64,000 nucleotides of DNA from Macrobrachium rosenbergii. Taxonomy: Eukaryota; Arthropoda; Malacostraca; Decapoda; Palaemonidae. The translations under genes and the position numbers were made by a program. The stretch spans positions 21,863,644-21,927,643 of the forward strand of contig NC_089761.1 of NCBI RefSeq assembly GCF_040412425.1, written 5' to 3'. This document shows positions 36,111-62,289 of this stretch, piece by piece (positions within the stretch are counted from its first letter, which is position 1; each line of letters starts with the position of its first letter). The notes beneath the pieces are model-generated. The model saw only the letters and a program-made list of their open reading frames with translations. It ran no database searches and was not told where the DNA came from.

Positions 36111-36116
36111 TGAAAA
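36111..36116 (+). terminator. Displaced polyadenylation signal of copy B
   Basis: The homologous AATAAA (GTCAAGCAATAAATTTA) now lies about 6.3 kb after the copy B stop because the transposon separates them. Confidence 0.45.
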
Positions 36117-36581
36117 TGAATATGACCTTTATTCACTTCAACTTCTCAACCCATATGGCAAATAAAAAAAATTAAATCCTGTGGCTACAACAAAATGAGA
36201 GTACTGTAAATAATGGCATAATATGTGGCACTTGATAGATTCGTAATTATTTTGTGCAAACCTTCAGTGCACGGTCGATAATATCTTGAATGACAAAAAC
36301 TGAGTTTTTCAAAAGGGACAAATGTTTTGGTTCAAAATACATCATGGGGATCCTTCGACTAAAGAAACCACTTTGTGTGCTCAAGTGGATGTCTGTAAAC
36401 CTACGTTAGTACTTGTGTCACCAAATCAGTAAATAAATAAAACCCCAATATTTCCATAAGTTCTTCATGTTAGGGAATGAAGAAACTAAAACTACATTAC
36501 TCACTGGAATGTGCATGAAAACAAAAAGAGAGGAAAGACGACACAGAATCTCGAATGAAAAAACACTCGAACGAAAGACAA

Positions 36582-36582
<1 letters not shown>

Positions 36583-36641
<59 letters not shown>
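36583..36641. repeat. (AG)n microsatellite
   Basis: Lies between the copy B 3' flank and the 3' end of the Ig-domain gene; homologous to the tract at 19204-19264. Confidence 0.95.
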
Positions 36642-36643
<2 letters not shown>

Positions 36644-36700
36644 TATTACAAAAATGAAATCCTGGACCAGTATTTAAGAAGAAACAATTAGTGCAGTATT

Positions 36701-38290
36701 TTACTCCCTCCTGAAGTTACACAGAGTGAACACCTGAATAAAACTACCAATATAAATTTCCACTACGCACAGAACGTTATAAAAGAACATGATTAAGCAA
36801 AGGAAAATCAATATGCTCAGAATCCACTTTAATATCAGTTCCACACCCCTGGACGTGAGTGGGTTTTCTACCAGGATGATGGACGATGCAAGGGCCATGT
36901 CTCCTTTCCAGCAGGTGTATTTCCCACTACTGTCATTGGGATAGGCTCTGTGAAGCGTCACTCTGCTTTTCGTCACAGACAGATTTGTGGACGTGCGCAA
37001 GATCGCGCCATCCTTCGACCAGGTCAAGCTGTCGAAATCTCTCTTTCCGTAACACGAGATTTTGAAAGCCGAGAATCTGAAAGTCTTCCTCTCTCTGACG
37101 TAGAATACTCTCTCATCGTAATCCCTCTGTATCAGTGATCCCAGTGGGCAGTTCTTCTCGAAGATGTAAGTTTGGTGGAAGAGCTCGGAGGGAAAGGTGC
37201 TCGGCATAAGATCAGGGACGAACGGAATTTCCTTTCCCGAGAACATCTGCAGAGTGGAAACCTCAGAATAATTCGCTGAGATTTTAGGAGAGTGCTTTGA
37301 ATCAATCGACATGAAGGGAAATACTTGTATGGCTTGTCTAGGCAGTGTCAAGTGCTCGTGCATTTGATTCTTGGTAAAGAAATTAATGAAATTCCTGTAT
37401 GCACGTTGCCACCACCTCCCGGAAAACACTTTATCTGTCCACCACCTAGCGTTCAAGATATTGCTGTCATCTACAAGAGTTTCTTCGTATGTCCGGAGGT
37501 TACAGCTGCCTGACCGCACTTTGTAAAATATTGTTATTCCCCAGTCTGCATAACGAGTAGTGGCATTGGGTGTGGGTATCTCGTTGCTTTCAACCGAGCT
37601 GAAATTGATGTTGTTATGTTCCACGGTATAAACCCAGAATTCACGGATGACAGTACCATCATACTTGCAATAGTATTTCCCAGAATGTTTCACGCTCAGG
37701 TCTTTCAGTATCAGAGTGGTTTTTCCGAAATAAAGGACAGCGTTTTGCATCTCCTCTACTCTTGTTGCGTTTGCGAGACTGAGCGAGGTATTGGAGATGT
37801 ACTTGTTAAAGAAGTACCATTCAGGCCCTGGAGGTCCGTCGGGTCTTTTGCAGAACGGCTCACACACAAGCTTCAGTTCCGGCTGTCCACGGTAGGCTAC
37901 CAAAAGCTCTCTCGGTATTTCGGTGCCATGGCTGGCGTTTGATAGGCAGCGCTCGTACTCCTCCAAGCCGGAGGCGAAGGCACTGTAGAGGGGAGTGTAA
38001 AGGCGCCCTTCTTTCAAGACAATCGCCCGCAGCTCGGATTCCTCCGCTGACGTCTGTTCTTCGACCTCCTCTCCCTCTGGTTTCTCTTCTTTCTTCTCCT
38101 CTACTGTCCCTTCTTTCTCCTCTACTTTCTCTTCTTTCTTCTCTTCTGCCAGTGGAGGACGATTTTTGCGAGTCTTTTCCAGATATCTGGATATAGATGA
38201 ACGAAATCTGTTTGTGTACAGAATCTCGGTTGTTTCTTCTTGAGAAAAAACACAAACTGCGGCTGCAACTAGGATCAGCAGGAGCTTCAT
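36701..38290 (-). CDS. Two-Ig-domain type I membrane protein, possibly FAM187-like
   Basis: Intronless reading frame of 529 aa starting at the Met at 38290. That start is chosen over an in-frame Met 21 codons upstream because it directly opens a signal peptide ([16 protein letters not shown]). Order: signal peptide 1-17; strongly Glu/Lys-rich linker at about 45-80; first Ig-like domain, with paired Cys and the closing D/S-x-G-x-Y-x-C pattern in [10 protein letters not shown]; a long spacer; second Ig-like domain with WSKDG and the closing SSGKYTC; a hydrophobic span from about residue 485; a short Arg-rich tail. There are several N-x-S/T sequons. Together these point to a glycosylated cell-surface protein. 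Two spaced Ig domains and a single span recall FAM187 proteins, but that is a suggestion, not an identification. A (TA)n tract starts about 60 bases upstream. It is transcribed towards the synthetase array. Confidence 0.85.
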   Translation of the reverse strand: MKLLLILVAAAVCVFSQEETTEILYTNRFRSSISRYLEKTRKNRPPLAEEKKEEKVEEKEGTVEEKKEEKPEGEEVEEQTSAEESELRAIVLKEGRLYTPLYSAFASGLEEYERCLSNASHGTEIPRELLVAYRGQPELKLVCEPFCKRPDGPPGPEWYFFNKYISNTSLSLANATRVEEMQNAVLYFGKTTLILKDLSVKHSGKYYCKYDGTVIREFWVYTVEHNNINFSSVESNEIPTPNATTRYADWGITIFYKVRSGSCNLRTYEETLVDDSNILNARWWTDKVFSGRWWQRAYRNFINFFTKNQMHEHLTLPRQAIQVFPFMSIDSKHSPKISANYSEVSTLQMFSGKEIPFVPDLMPSTFPSELFHQTYIFEKNCPLGSLIQRDYDERVFYVRERKTFRFSAFKISCYGKRDFDSLTWSKDGAILRTSTNLSVTKSRVTLHRAYPNDSSGKYTCWKGDMALASSIILVENPLTSRGVELILKWILSILIFLCLIMFFYNVLCVVEIYIGSFIQVFTLCNFRRE

Positions 38291-38355
38291 TCTGAAATAT
38301 TCCGCTCTGTATGAACATTTATAGCATACACAGACACTGGCAAACACATACACCT

Positions 38356-38525
<170 letters not shown>

Positions 38526-38539
38526 TTTTGTCAATGAGT

Positions 38540-38721
38540 CAATGGTGACATTTTATACTTATAAGTCCCATATATCAATTAATACTGGATTTCCTTTTTA
38601 CCAAGAGAATAGTTTCTCCCAAAGGAAATTTATATATATGATAAAAGCAGTTACCCTGGCTAGGATTTGAACCTATGCTTTTGGGTTTGATAAGGAGACG
38701 AAAGTCACTTATACACACTCA

Positions 38722-38722
<1 letters not shown>
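38540..38722 (-). mobile_element. tRNA-like short repeat between two (TA)n tracts
   Basis: On the minus strand it carries ATAGGTTCAAATCCTAGCC, a good polymerase III B box, preceded by AGTGACTTTCGTCTCC. The B box suggests a tRNA-derived SINE head; the body is AT-rich and ends in microsatellite. No intact tRNA cloverleaf was identified. Confidence 0.4.

Positions 38723-38726
<4 letters not shown>

Positions 38727-38790
<64 letters not shown>
38727..38790. repeat. (AT)n microsatellite
   Basis: Pure AT tract between the tRNA-like repeat and the LINE remnant. Confidence 0.95.
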
Positions 38791-38793
<3 letters not shown>

Positions 38794-38809
38794 TATACAT
38801 AGGAGAAAA

Positions 38810-40170
38810 ATGCGAATGGACAGATGCTAGCTGGTGAGAATGCAGCACTGGGTCAAGGTGGTGAGCATTTGAAGAACTGTTGAATTTGGAAGATGGAAAA
38901 GACGCACAGCTGAATGATGGAAGGAGATATGATAAGTTCAGAATGTTTATGGGAGTTATCACTGAACATGTAAGGATGGCAATTAAGAGGCTGAAAAATG
39001 GGAGGACACCAAGAACTGATGGGATAACAAGTGAGATATTGGTTGACCAGGCTGTGTAAGGTATGTCTGGGCGAGTGAAAACTTCCAAAGCGTGGATAAG
39101 AGGAATAACTGTACTTTTGAATAAAGGTAAAGGCAACAGAGGAAACTGTAAGAATGATCAGGGAATAGCCTTGCTTACTAAACCAGGAAAGCTATAAGGT
39201 ATGGTTTTAACAGAGAAGGTAAGTCAGAGGACTGCAGGTTTGATAAGGGAACAACAGGAAGAGGGTGTGTGTGTGTGGAGCAAGTGTTTGCATGTAACAG
39301 TTAAGTGAGAAGGTTGAAAGTGAAGCGAAAAATCTGCAAGGGGCATACATGGACCTAGAGAACGGTTATATTAGAATTGTCAGTGAGGAAATGTGGAGGT
39401 GTTAAGGTTGCATGGTACAGAAGGTAAATTGTTTAAAGTGATAGAAAGATTTTATCTTGGAAGCGAATAAGTGTTAGAGTTGTAATGGCGACAGTGGCCA
39501 ATGTGGTATAAAAAAAAAATGGGTCTTAGACAAGGGTGAGTTATGTCTCCTTGGTTGTTTAATACCTTTATGATGGAGGGATAAGAGAAATCTGAGAAGG
39601 GACATCAGATGCTGGAGGGATAAGCAGATCGGTCTTGAATGCAGCATGGAATGGCTGATGTTTACAAACAATACAGTACTGATTGAGGATAGTAAAGAAA
39701 AACTGCAGAAACTATTATAAGAGTTTGAAAGTGTTTGCCAGAGGAGAAAGTTGGGTGTAAAGATGAATGGAAGTAAGAATTTGATGGTAAATGTGAAAGA
39801 AGAAGATAGGAAAAGTGAATGTAGGATGGACAGTGAAAGATTGGAAGCAGCAGATTCTTATGCGTATTTGGGAGTCAGGATTTTGGATGTAAAAGATGAG
39901 TTACAGGGAAGGTGAAGCAAGAAAGGTAGCAGGATTTGTATGAAGGAATAGAGGAAATCAGGAGTATCTGTGGAAGCCAAGGTTGGAATATATGACATGC
40001 TGTTGAATCAACTCTGCAAATGAAAGAAAAACAGTGGAAGCTATCGCGACAGATGGTTCATGCAGCATTTGTGCCATAAGAACTGAAATGGTGAGAAATG
40101 TAGAGACAACCATATGTGGCAAAACGGTTAGCACTGCTGAAAAAAAGAACCAGAGCTTAGTCATGTAAGA
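38810..40170 (+). pseudogene. Non-LTR retrotransposon reverse transcriptase remnant
   Basis: Plus-strand fragments in order resemble an RT: RLKNGRTPRTDGITSEIL, GITVLLNKGKGNRGNC, MSPWLFNTFMMEG, and near 39860 a YLGVRI block typical of the RT thumb. Interrupted by many stops and frameshifts. The pattern matches RTE-like or related LINE ORF2 proteins; the clade was not tested. Confidence 0.65.
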
Positions 40171-40639
40171 ACTATGGATGATGGTAGGCTCAGGATAATA
40201 GTATACAATTCATAGGTGTTTGGAGGGAAGAGAAGAGGGCCTGGGAGGAGATGGATAGATAAGTGCAAGACACAAGTGAATGGTACAGCATTTACAGGGG
40301 GATTTGAAATAATGCTGATGAGCTTTCTGTTAAAGTGTATGAAATAGCTATTGTGGAAATTTTCTGCTAAAAAAGGATTATTTTCCCTTCTTCTTGTCTT
40401 ATTATCCTTTTTATATTTGAGAGCCATTCCTACCATAGGAAACAGATGACAATGACTTATCCAGTCATCCATCAGAAAGGATATCAGTTAATTTCAACAC
40501 TACTGTATATATTCCTGTAGAATTCAGGTTCTGCACTTAGAACAAAAATCACCCATGTCTACCATAACAGGTAAGTGATGAGTTTGTAATATAGCCACAA
40601 ATACCTCTTAACATCATCTTCACTTTACCCCGGAAGTAA

Positions 40640-41245
40640 TTACACCCGTGATAACTACATCTGTCTTGGCCAGGACCTAAGCTATATCCAAGAAAAACAG
40701 AAACAATGACAGAATTTGCACGAAGGGATGAAATATCCCTAGATCTGGACATGATAAATGAAGCTGAGCTTTTCCAACATCTGAGAACAATGATACGTAA
40801 TACAACGTCTCTAAAGCTGGAATTTAGTTTAAGACTATGAAAAAGCAAACGCTGGCTGAATAGGATTGTTAAAAAAATGGACTAAAAGGTCTGCATTGCT
40901 GTACGGACGAGACTCGTGGTATGGTAATGTGATTATATCCAGCCAAATGGCAGATTAGAGTGAGAAATGACATGACGGAAGTAAAATTTGTAGATTCAGG
41001 TAACGCCAAAGGGAAGATGGAGATGACTTGGTCATGTCCTTCGCACAGTATGTTACAGTGTAAACTACGCTCCTGTGGGCACTAAAGAGTTGGAAGACGC
41101 AACCTTAGTTCGATGAGAACTGTGAGACGGGAACCTGGGTATGAGCTGAGATGTGTGGAAGTGAAAGTACAGCAAAGACAAAAGTATCAGAATTTCACAG
41201 CAGCCCTTTGCGTGTCACGGCGTTGGAGGCGATGACGATGATGTT
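40640..41245 (+). pseudogene. Second LINE ORF2 3'-end remnant
   Basis: Fragments read YICLGQDLS, then KGRWRWLGHVLR, then AALCVSRRWRR just before a poly-A and (TA)n tail, the arrangement seen at the C-terminus and 3' end of many non-LTR elements. Frame-broken. Probably a different element from the upstream remnant because the YLG block occurs again. Confidence 0.5.
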
Positions 41246-41255
<10 letters not shown>

Positions 41256-41277
<22 letters not shown>

Positions 41278-41283
41278 TAATTA

Positions 41284-41353
<70 letters not shown>

Positions 41354-41443
41354 CTATATATATATGTGTGTGTGTGCGTGTGTGAATAGCATTAAAAATT
41401 ATTAAGTGATGAAAACATATTTATACATATATAAATATATATG

Positions 41444-41490
<47 letters not shown>
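41256..41490. repeat. Cluster of (TA)n tracts
   Basis: Two TA tracts with short spacers following the second LINE remnant's A-rich end. Confidence 0.9.
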
Positions 41491-41497
<7 letters not shown>

Positions 41498-41833
41498 CCG
41501 TACTTATGTATATATATAATTTTATATATTTACATATACATGTATATACACGTATATGTATATATATAATTTAAACATTATCTAAATTTTCCAAACGAAA
41601 TACAATTATAAAACGATCCATCAATTAGTCAGTTTTCTGCAGAATTTAAATTACGCATTCGAAATTCTCCTCTTCCCCCTCACGCATTAGCCCCACAATA
41701 AAGGCTTTGCTTTGAACTTGTCTGTGACAAGCCAGGTGGGAATTACAGTATTACCATCACTAATATTACGACGTGATTTCTGCTATTCGGCATTAAATTT
41801 GGTCTAATCAATTGCTGTAATCTTGTCAATCAC

Positions 41834-41914
<81 letters not shown>
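41834..41914. repeat. (TA)n microsatellite
   Basis: TA tract with a single TGTA interruption, followed by degenerate TA/CA sequence to about 41990. Confidence 0.95.
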
Positions 41915-41918
<4 letters not shown>

Positions 41919-42776
41919 CACATATTTATATGTATGTGTATATAATATATATATTTATACACACATACATGTTTGTATGTATGTATGTGATATACCTGTT
42001 ACACTGCATACGTTTTGTTGTTATATATCACACATTATGACATTTGCCGTTCATCAAGATGTGAGGGTGTATATGGAATCCAACCACATTCAGATTTTAA
42101 GACTGGAACTCACCTGCGGCAAGATGGAGTTAATCTTGTCCCTCAATGGTAAATTAACGCTTCTATCCCATTTAGCTCTTTAATGCTACGCCACCTATAC
42201 CGATTTGAAATGTAACGCCGGAGAAATATCGCCAGTGACTTTTCCAGGGGTATCTGAAACAAAATAATGTTCTTATGTAGAGTTTCATAGATTTTATCAA
42301 AAGGTTTATCGCCTTATCAACTAACCTACTGACTTACAAGACAATTTGGACGGATTTCTTTATGAATTCTAAGTTGCGGATGGGCTTCTCTTTTTTTTTT
42401 TTCTAGGTTCAGAAAGCAATTTTTACTAAACTTTTCATATCACTGCAACCTCTTGATCTCCGGAATATTTCACGTTTATTATGAATCTTGTAAATAAAAC
42501 ACGGTTGCATCATACATACAAGCCTAACTGCCTTCTCAGTGGGATTACGCATTGCTTCTCTCCAGAAATTAGAATTCGTTAAATTATGAATTGCATCTGA
42601 ATTTACATAAACAATATAAACCGTCTTATTTTAATATAAGCAGATTTAAATTCTGGCATCACTGATGCATCATTTTAATGCTCAAGCAGTTGTCCTACAA
42701 TTTTCAACTCAAGCAGATCTTCAAGAACATTGGTTTGGCTGCATTACGCCTCGTCCCATTACCACAAACTGATGAA

Positions 42777-43081
42777 TTAAACTGAATATAGAATTTAGGC
42801 CAAAGGCCAAGCACTGGGACCTGTGTGGTCATTCAGCGCTGAAACGGAAATTGACAGTAAGAGTTTTGAAAGGTGTAACAGGAGGAAAACCTCGCAGTTG
42901 CACTATGAATTGTTAGGAGAGGGTGGAAAGTAAGATGGAAGAGAGTATGAAAGGAGTACAGTAAAAGGAACGAAAGGGGGTACAGTTAGAGGCCGAAGGG
43001 CAGATGTAAAGAACCTTAACTAATGCCTATAGTGCACCGCATGAGGTGCACTGACGGCACTATACCCCACTAGGGGGCGTG
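42777..43081 (+). mobile_element. SINE-like repeat, copy 2
   Basis: Same family, plus orientation, in the gene-poor region. Flanked by CTGATGAA at 42769-42776 and 43082-43089, a plausible 8-base target duplication. Confidence 0.75.
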
Positions 43082-46000
43082 CTGATGAAGCAGTGCATAC
43101 ACAGGATACACAAGGCAAGGTTAAAAAATTTCTTCCTCTGCCATTAGTTCATAGTATTCATCCCAGAAAAGTTAAAGCCCTCTCCCGCTTTGCCCAAATA
43201 AAAAAAATAACCAAGGTACGATGATGAAGTAGAAAATGTGGAATCTCGAGGACGGGGACTTCTGAATTCTCTGGAGGAAGTGGTGGCTGAAAATTTTGGT
43301 TGAGCCTAAATCATTTTAGCCGTTAGTGTGCCAAGGATGATTAACCTTTGTTCTTATCAAACATGGCGTTATCCGAACTGACACTCCTAATCTGGCATAT
43401 TCCCATAATAACAGTTGCTTTACTTTCCTAGGCTAGGCTGACCCAAAATAGGCCTAGTCTTAGCGTATGTGACAGACTTTTCACAAGATGGGCATGGTAC
43501 TGTATTTCAATAAATCACATATTCAATTTTCTGTCTTGAATTCAATTTCCTGGTTACAATTTCAGTTAACCTTTTTGAGCCTACACAGAAACATAACGAA
43601 AATACCTAGGCCTATGTACACGTTAGGAGAAAATTCCAAGTTACATTGTAACACTGGGTTAGACACCCCTCATACCAACAGGCATTAGGCTTTATGAAAT
43701 GCATTTAGGACCCCTGGGGAGCCATCACACTTAAGGTGAGTTCATGGTTGGATGGATAATGGATGGTAGCCTATGGTAGCCTATATGGAGCCGAAACCTG
43801 TTACAAATGACGGAAACCACAAATGCCATGTAGCCTAGCCTGGTTGATAGATGGCGGAAATGATAGCTTTGGATATCATAATATGACACCGTTAATAAAA
43901 TCTAAATGTAAAACTCAAAAGCTGATTGTCTCCGTTAATATCATCTTTATCCCCTTGAATATACGCTGTATATTAAACCTGAGATCTTGGTTTAGCCTAG
44001 AGCTTTACCGAGTAAGCGTTCAACCCGACCCTAGAACTGCACAAATAGTGATGCAATTTGACATGTTTAATCTAGCTCACTCGAATTTTTTGTCAAAATG
44101 GGAAACATATACTACTTTGTGATATAACGTTTTACTTAAACTTACCGAATCATGCTGGAAAAATCATGAACTTTCGTCTAGTAGGTCCTCACGTCAGGAG
44201 TAGCAGACGATGACCGAGTCGGGCCACCAGACTCCGAGTGTCTACTTGTAACTGAGTCCGATGTAGAAGAGTTGCCAGGATATTGGCCATATTATATCGC
44301 ACCCTATATCTACACAGAGTTCTGAAAAGCCCAAAACTTCCGAGTTAAAGTACCTTCACGAACTATATGGACACTTCAATAACCAGGTTCTGAATGTAAT
44401 TCTTATTTTTAGATAACTGATACGTATAGCCTAATTGTTATCAAATCAAATGTAATGTCATGGACAGCCCAGTCTACTTTCTGACGAAGTGTAATGTCAT
44501 GATGGTCAACTTCATAGACAGGGAATCAACATTATTACCAAATAATGAGCACAGTATACAGTGAAAATATGGCAAACTGGACATTTACCTCATCATCCAA
44601 ATAAAAAAGTTAAGCTTGTGTTAACTTTGTCCAATTCTGTTCTCCCCTACTCTGAAATTCTGAACAAGAAAATTGTTTACATATTTTCAGCAATAATTTA
44701 TTACCTGCAATATGATAATTTTTACTCATGGTTCACATTCAGAATCATCATACTATTTACACAATGATGGAGGAGAAGAATATCAATGATAAATAGCGCA
44801 TAAATCTTTTTAAATCATCACTTTATAGCATACGTGGATAGAGGATATAGATTCATATTGATACAAAGAATATAACATACAGTGCATGAAGCAAATGATT
44901 CGGAAAGATCGAATCTCGAAACGAGAGAATGAAAGGACATTTAAGTAATAGTGTTTAAGATCACACATTTCTTGATTATGAAGTGATAAGTACCTCTCAT
45001 CTATTCCTTTAGCAAAATAATTGCAGTTTTAATTATTATTATCTTTAGTGTTTTGTTAGTTTTTTTTTATAGAAATGTGAGAAGAAAATCGCATGAATAC
45101 AAATTAGCATGTAATTTAAAAAGTAACCAAACTCGAAAGAACTTAATATAAAGAAAGAAAGTGAAATACGGGGCAATTGCGGAGAGCAATACACCCCTTT
45201 TATTTTTGCTGTTCATGTAACTCTGCACCCACCTTAGGTTGTGAGAGATATTAATCGTCAGTTACAGGGGAAAACATACTATAAACGCTAACAGTGATAT
45301 AGTTTTTCCTTATCTTAAACCCTGCTTATAAATATCTTGTCTGGTCAGATGCTGCTTATAATTCCTTATCTAGTCAGATGCCGCTTATATTCCCCTATCT
45401 AGAAAAATATCTATTTCATGTTATTTTTCCACTTGTGTTTTTTACTACACAATATCTAAACCATTTTTGCCAAATGCCGTTAAACTGATGTCTTTTGCTA
45501 ACAGACTCAGTATGCATTTTTCTCGTTAAACATACTTAGCCTTATCCATTATTCTCCACCCATTTGGAAGAATAACCGAAAATTTAGCCTTCCCTCCCTT
45601 TTTAATATAATATAGTACTTATGTCTAGGGTTATGCACTATTATATCAGACTGCTTCTCTAGCTCTCTCTCTCTCTCTCTTAAGAACATGATCATGAATG
45701 ATAATAAAATGCCGTCCCCAAGATAAAGTTAACGCACTATTGGTCATAGGTCTCGAGATGGCGCATAGTCATTATCAGCAGATACCGTCGCAGCTGTTCG
45801 ATCTTGCTTGTTTTGGCTTCAACTTAGCTCATGTAATTGACATTTTGATATCTATGGTTAGAAAAGATTCTTTACTACTTTTCAAGTTTATATTAAAGTA
45901 AATGTAAGAGTTTAGTGATAATGAAATCATGTTACACCGTGTAATTGATAACCCGAAAGATAGGCAAGTCTGAAGCACTCGAAAATAACAAGGTGACCGT

Positions 46001-47280
46001 AACGGCTACTCAGGCCAATGTCACATATGAGTCTATTTCAAAGGCCACTTCTCTATTGTCTCTTGTTGGGTGTAAGGTGTAAGTGCTGTGTGGAAATGTG
46101 ATGGTCGTGCTCATAGAAATTGAAATATGAGAGAATCGTGCATAGTGAGGTGTTTTAAAGTTTCATGATATGTAACGAATCTTAATCAACAAAACATTTT
46201 ACTATCGTTCACTTAATCAGCTACAAAAGCTGGAGTGATAAAATGGACTCTTCCTAATGTTAAATTGAAGGCAGGAAGTATTTGCCAAACCTAAACAGAC
46301 AGAACTGAAACAAAGTGATTTGTTGAAGAATACCTTACTGATATGGAAGATAACAGAATTTGCACGAAAACAATACAGCAGTCCCTTGCTTTTGTCTTAA
46401 AGCTTGGCACATAAAAGATTGTGCAGACGCTTGTTACTTAATAAAAAAAAAAACCGAAATATGAACAAAACCTGTTGTAGTTGTTTTAGATTTAGCCAGT
46501 CTTTTGCTGACACGTAACAAATCCTATATCTCATACTATACACATGTTTTCATGTTGGGGGGGGAGGGGAAATTACGGCAATATTATGATATATCAACAG
46601 TTATTCATATTGTTGTTCCAAAGTGAAAATGTTTTGGCTAGGGAATTAAAAAAGAAGGTAATTTCCGTGTGCAAGGACCCTGCCAGAGATTACTTAGGAC
46701 ACAATTCAGTTACATTTAATGAAATGAATGAATGGTAGGCAATGAATGCTAAAAATGGCTTACGAAAGTCATTGTTATCAATAGGTCTATCTATTACTGG
46801 CCTCTTCCTAACTTCCCATTACCGACTGTTTACTCATTTCTGTTATGAAGGTAGCTTCCACCTTTGCCAAACACTCAACACATCAGAGCTAAAATCGCAT
46901 GCTTGAATATTTTCTCCACAATGCCATTTGGCTAAGTGGCTTCGTGCCTTGCAGTTAATTCTTTGCATCTCGCACCGTTCGCCTCACGGGGCGGCCTCAC
47001 CTTGGGTGGACTAATGTGCAGCCCACCATCTTTTGGTCTATTATAGCTTCTGTTTTATCACCTGTATTTTCCAATTAGCATTTTATCCGCATGAATAATG
47101 GGTATACAACAAAATGTCTGTTTCAATATATATGTAGAATAAACGCTAATCAGAACAACTGGTTGCTGTTTATTCTCCCAGTCGACTGAAACTATTGTAA
47201 AGCCTTTGCAAATTGATATGGCTAATCTATCTGTCTAATTTGAACATCTTTAATAAATGTATTTCCCGTCACAACCGGCT

Positions 47281-47334
47281 ACAAAACCTCATAAAAGTAG
47301 TGGATCACAAAATACTAAAGACCAGCGTTTCCAG
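47281..47334 (+). other. Possible non-coding first exon end of copy D
   Basis: Sequence ending GTTTCCAG followed by GTAAGTTTTT, a near-perfect donor, 254 bases before the acceptor of the start exon (47588). The 5' limit is unknown. RNA evidence is needed. Confidence 0.3.
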
Positions 47335-47617
47335 GTAAGTTTTTGCATTTAGACTAATCCTTTGCTATAAGAAACGATGGTGCAATTGACATTACTTGGT
47401 GATATTCCTAGGTAAAGACGTTATCAAAATGACTTAAGTGTTTTGTTATCTCGACAAATCTCCAATACTTTGCGCATCTGCTTGTAAGTGGACTGATCTC
47501 TTAATTCTTGATGTTATTGCGCTGTGAAGTGTTATGATTTTTCTTCAAAGCAGAATAATTTTGATTCCATTTGTGTGTTCATTCTCAGGAGAAGACGACA
47601 GACAGATCGAGAACGAG

Positions 47618-54255
<6,638 letters not shown>

Positions 54256-54601
54256 TTGAAGAAGATTAGATAGTTCAAGTTAAGTTTGTGTAAATTAACA
54301 GTTAGCGTTGGTTCTTCCATACAAAATAATGGATGCAATATTCATGTAGTGTTATTGTATCAATACTCTTTAGCACTAGAAACTCATTTCGGACATCATG
54401 GATAAAAGTTTTGCTTCCTTGAAAGCAATAATTAAAGTAAAACTAGTTCACTATAGGGCATGAGACTAGGCTTATTATCCTCTTTCATTATACATACCTT
54501 TCCCTTTCTGCCGCCTGAAGCCTTCCAAAGTTCTTTGTTCATAGTACTACCTTTAGTTTTCTGTCTTTGGTACTGAGTACCTAACGTTCCTTGGTTTTCC
54601 A

Positions 54602-54607
54602 AATAAA
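54602..54607 (+). terminator. Polyadenylation signal, copy D
   Basis: AATAAA 347 bases after the copy D stop; the only good candidate before the convergent ACP7 gene ends. Confidence 0.5.
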
Positions 54608-55042
54608 GATGGGGTTAATAATAAATCCATTTCAGTACCATTGAACACATTTTATCACACGCAGTCTGTAAAAAATGATCATATTTGAGGGATATAAATC
54701 CCTAACACAAGGAAAACACAGACGTAACAAGGTTCTGTTAAGACAGAATGCCCCTGCAGGTAAAAAACTAAATTGTTTTCTGCCACATCTAATATACAGT
54801 TACATCTTCAGTGAATACTCTTTGCAAATGACTCCTAAAAACAAGAGGTTTTCCGAGTATAAAGTTTGCAACGGAACGCTAAGCCTAAGAGGATACATGC
54901 ATACATATTTTATGCGGTATCACGAAGTTCACGATGGTCAACATCATTAACAATGTCACTGAAATGCACAAAAACAACGATAAAGCGAGGAAAGAAACCG
55001 CGTGGTTACGGTCATCAGACTACTCCGGATAACAGGAGTCTC

Positions 55043-62269
<7,227 letters not shown>

Positions 62270-62289
62270 TGAAGCTCCCGTTTGCTCCC
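62270..62289 (-). other. 5' UTR part of the ACP7 start exon
   Basis: A splice acceptor (TTTCAG on the minus strand) ends at 62290, 20 bases before the start codon. So the start exon has a short 5' UTR and at least one non-coding exon further upstream, which I could not place. Confidence 0.5.

Larger units (their letters stand above)
41246..47588. other. Gene-poor stretch upstream of copy D
   Basis: Contains several (TA)n tracts (41256-41914), one SINE (42777-43081) and AT-rich sequence with scattered short frames but no convincing exon. A good splice donor (CCAG followed by GTAAGT) at 47334/47335 may close a non-coding first exon of copy D. Confidence 0.5.

Noticed and set aside
38723..39136. 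137-codon minus-strand frame
   Set aside because: It is the antisense of the LINE remnant plus a TA tract; the plus strand carries the RT-like blocks.
46920..47030. GC-richer patch suggesting a structured RNA or tRNA
   Set aside because: I could not form a cloverleaf or find convincing A and B boxes.
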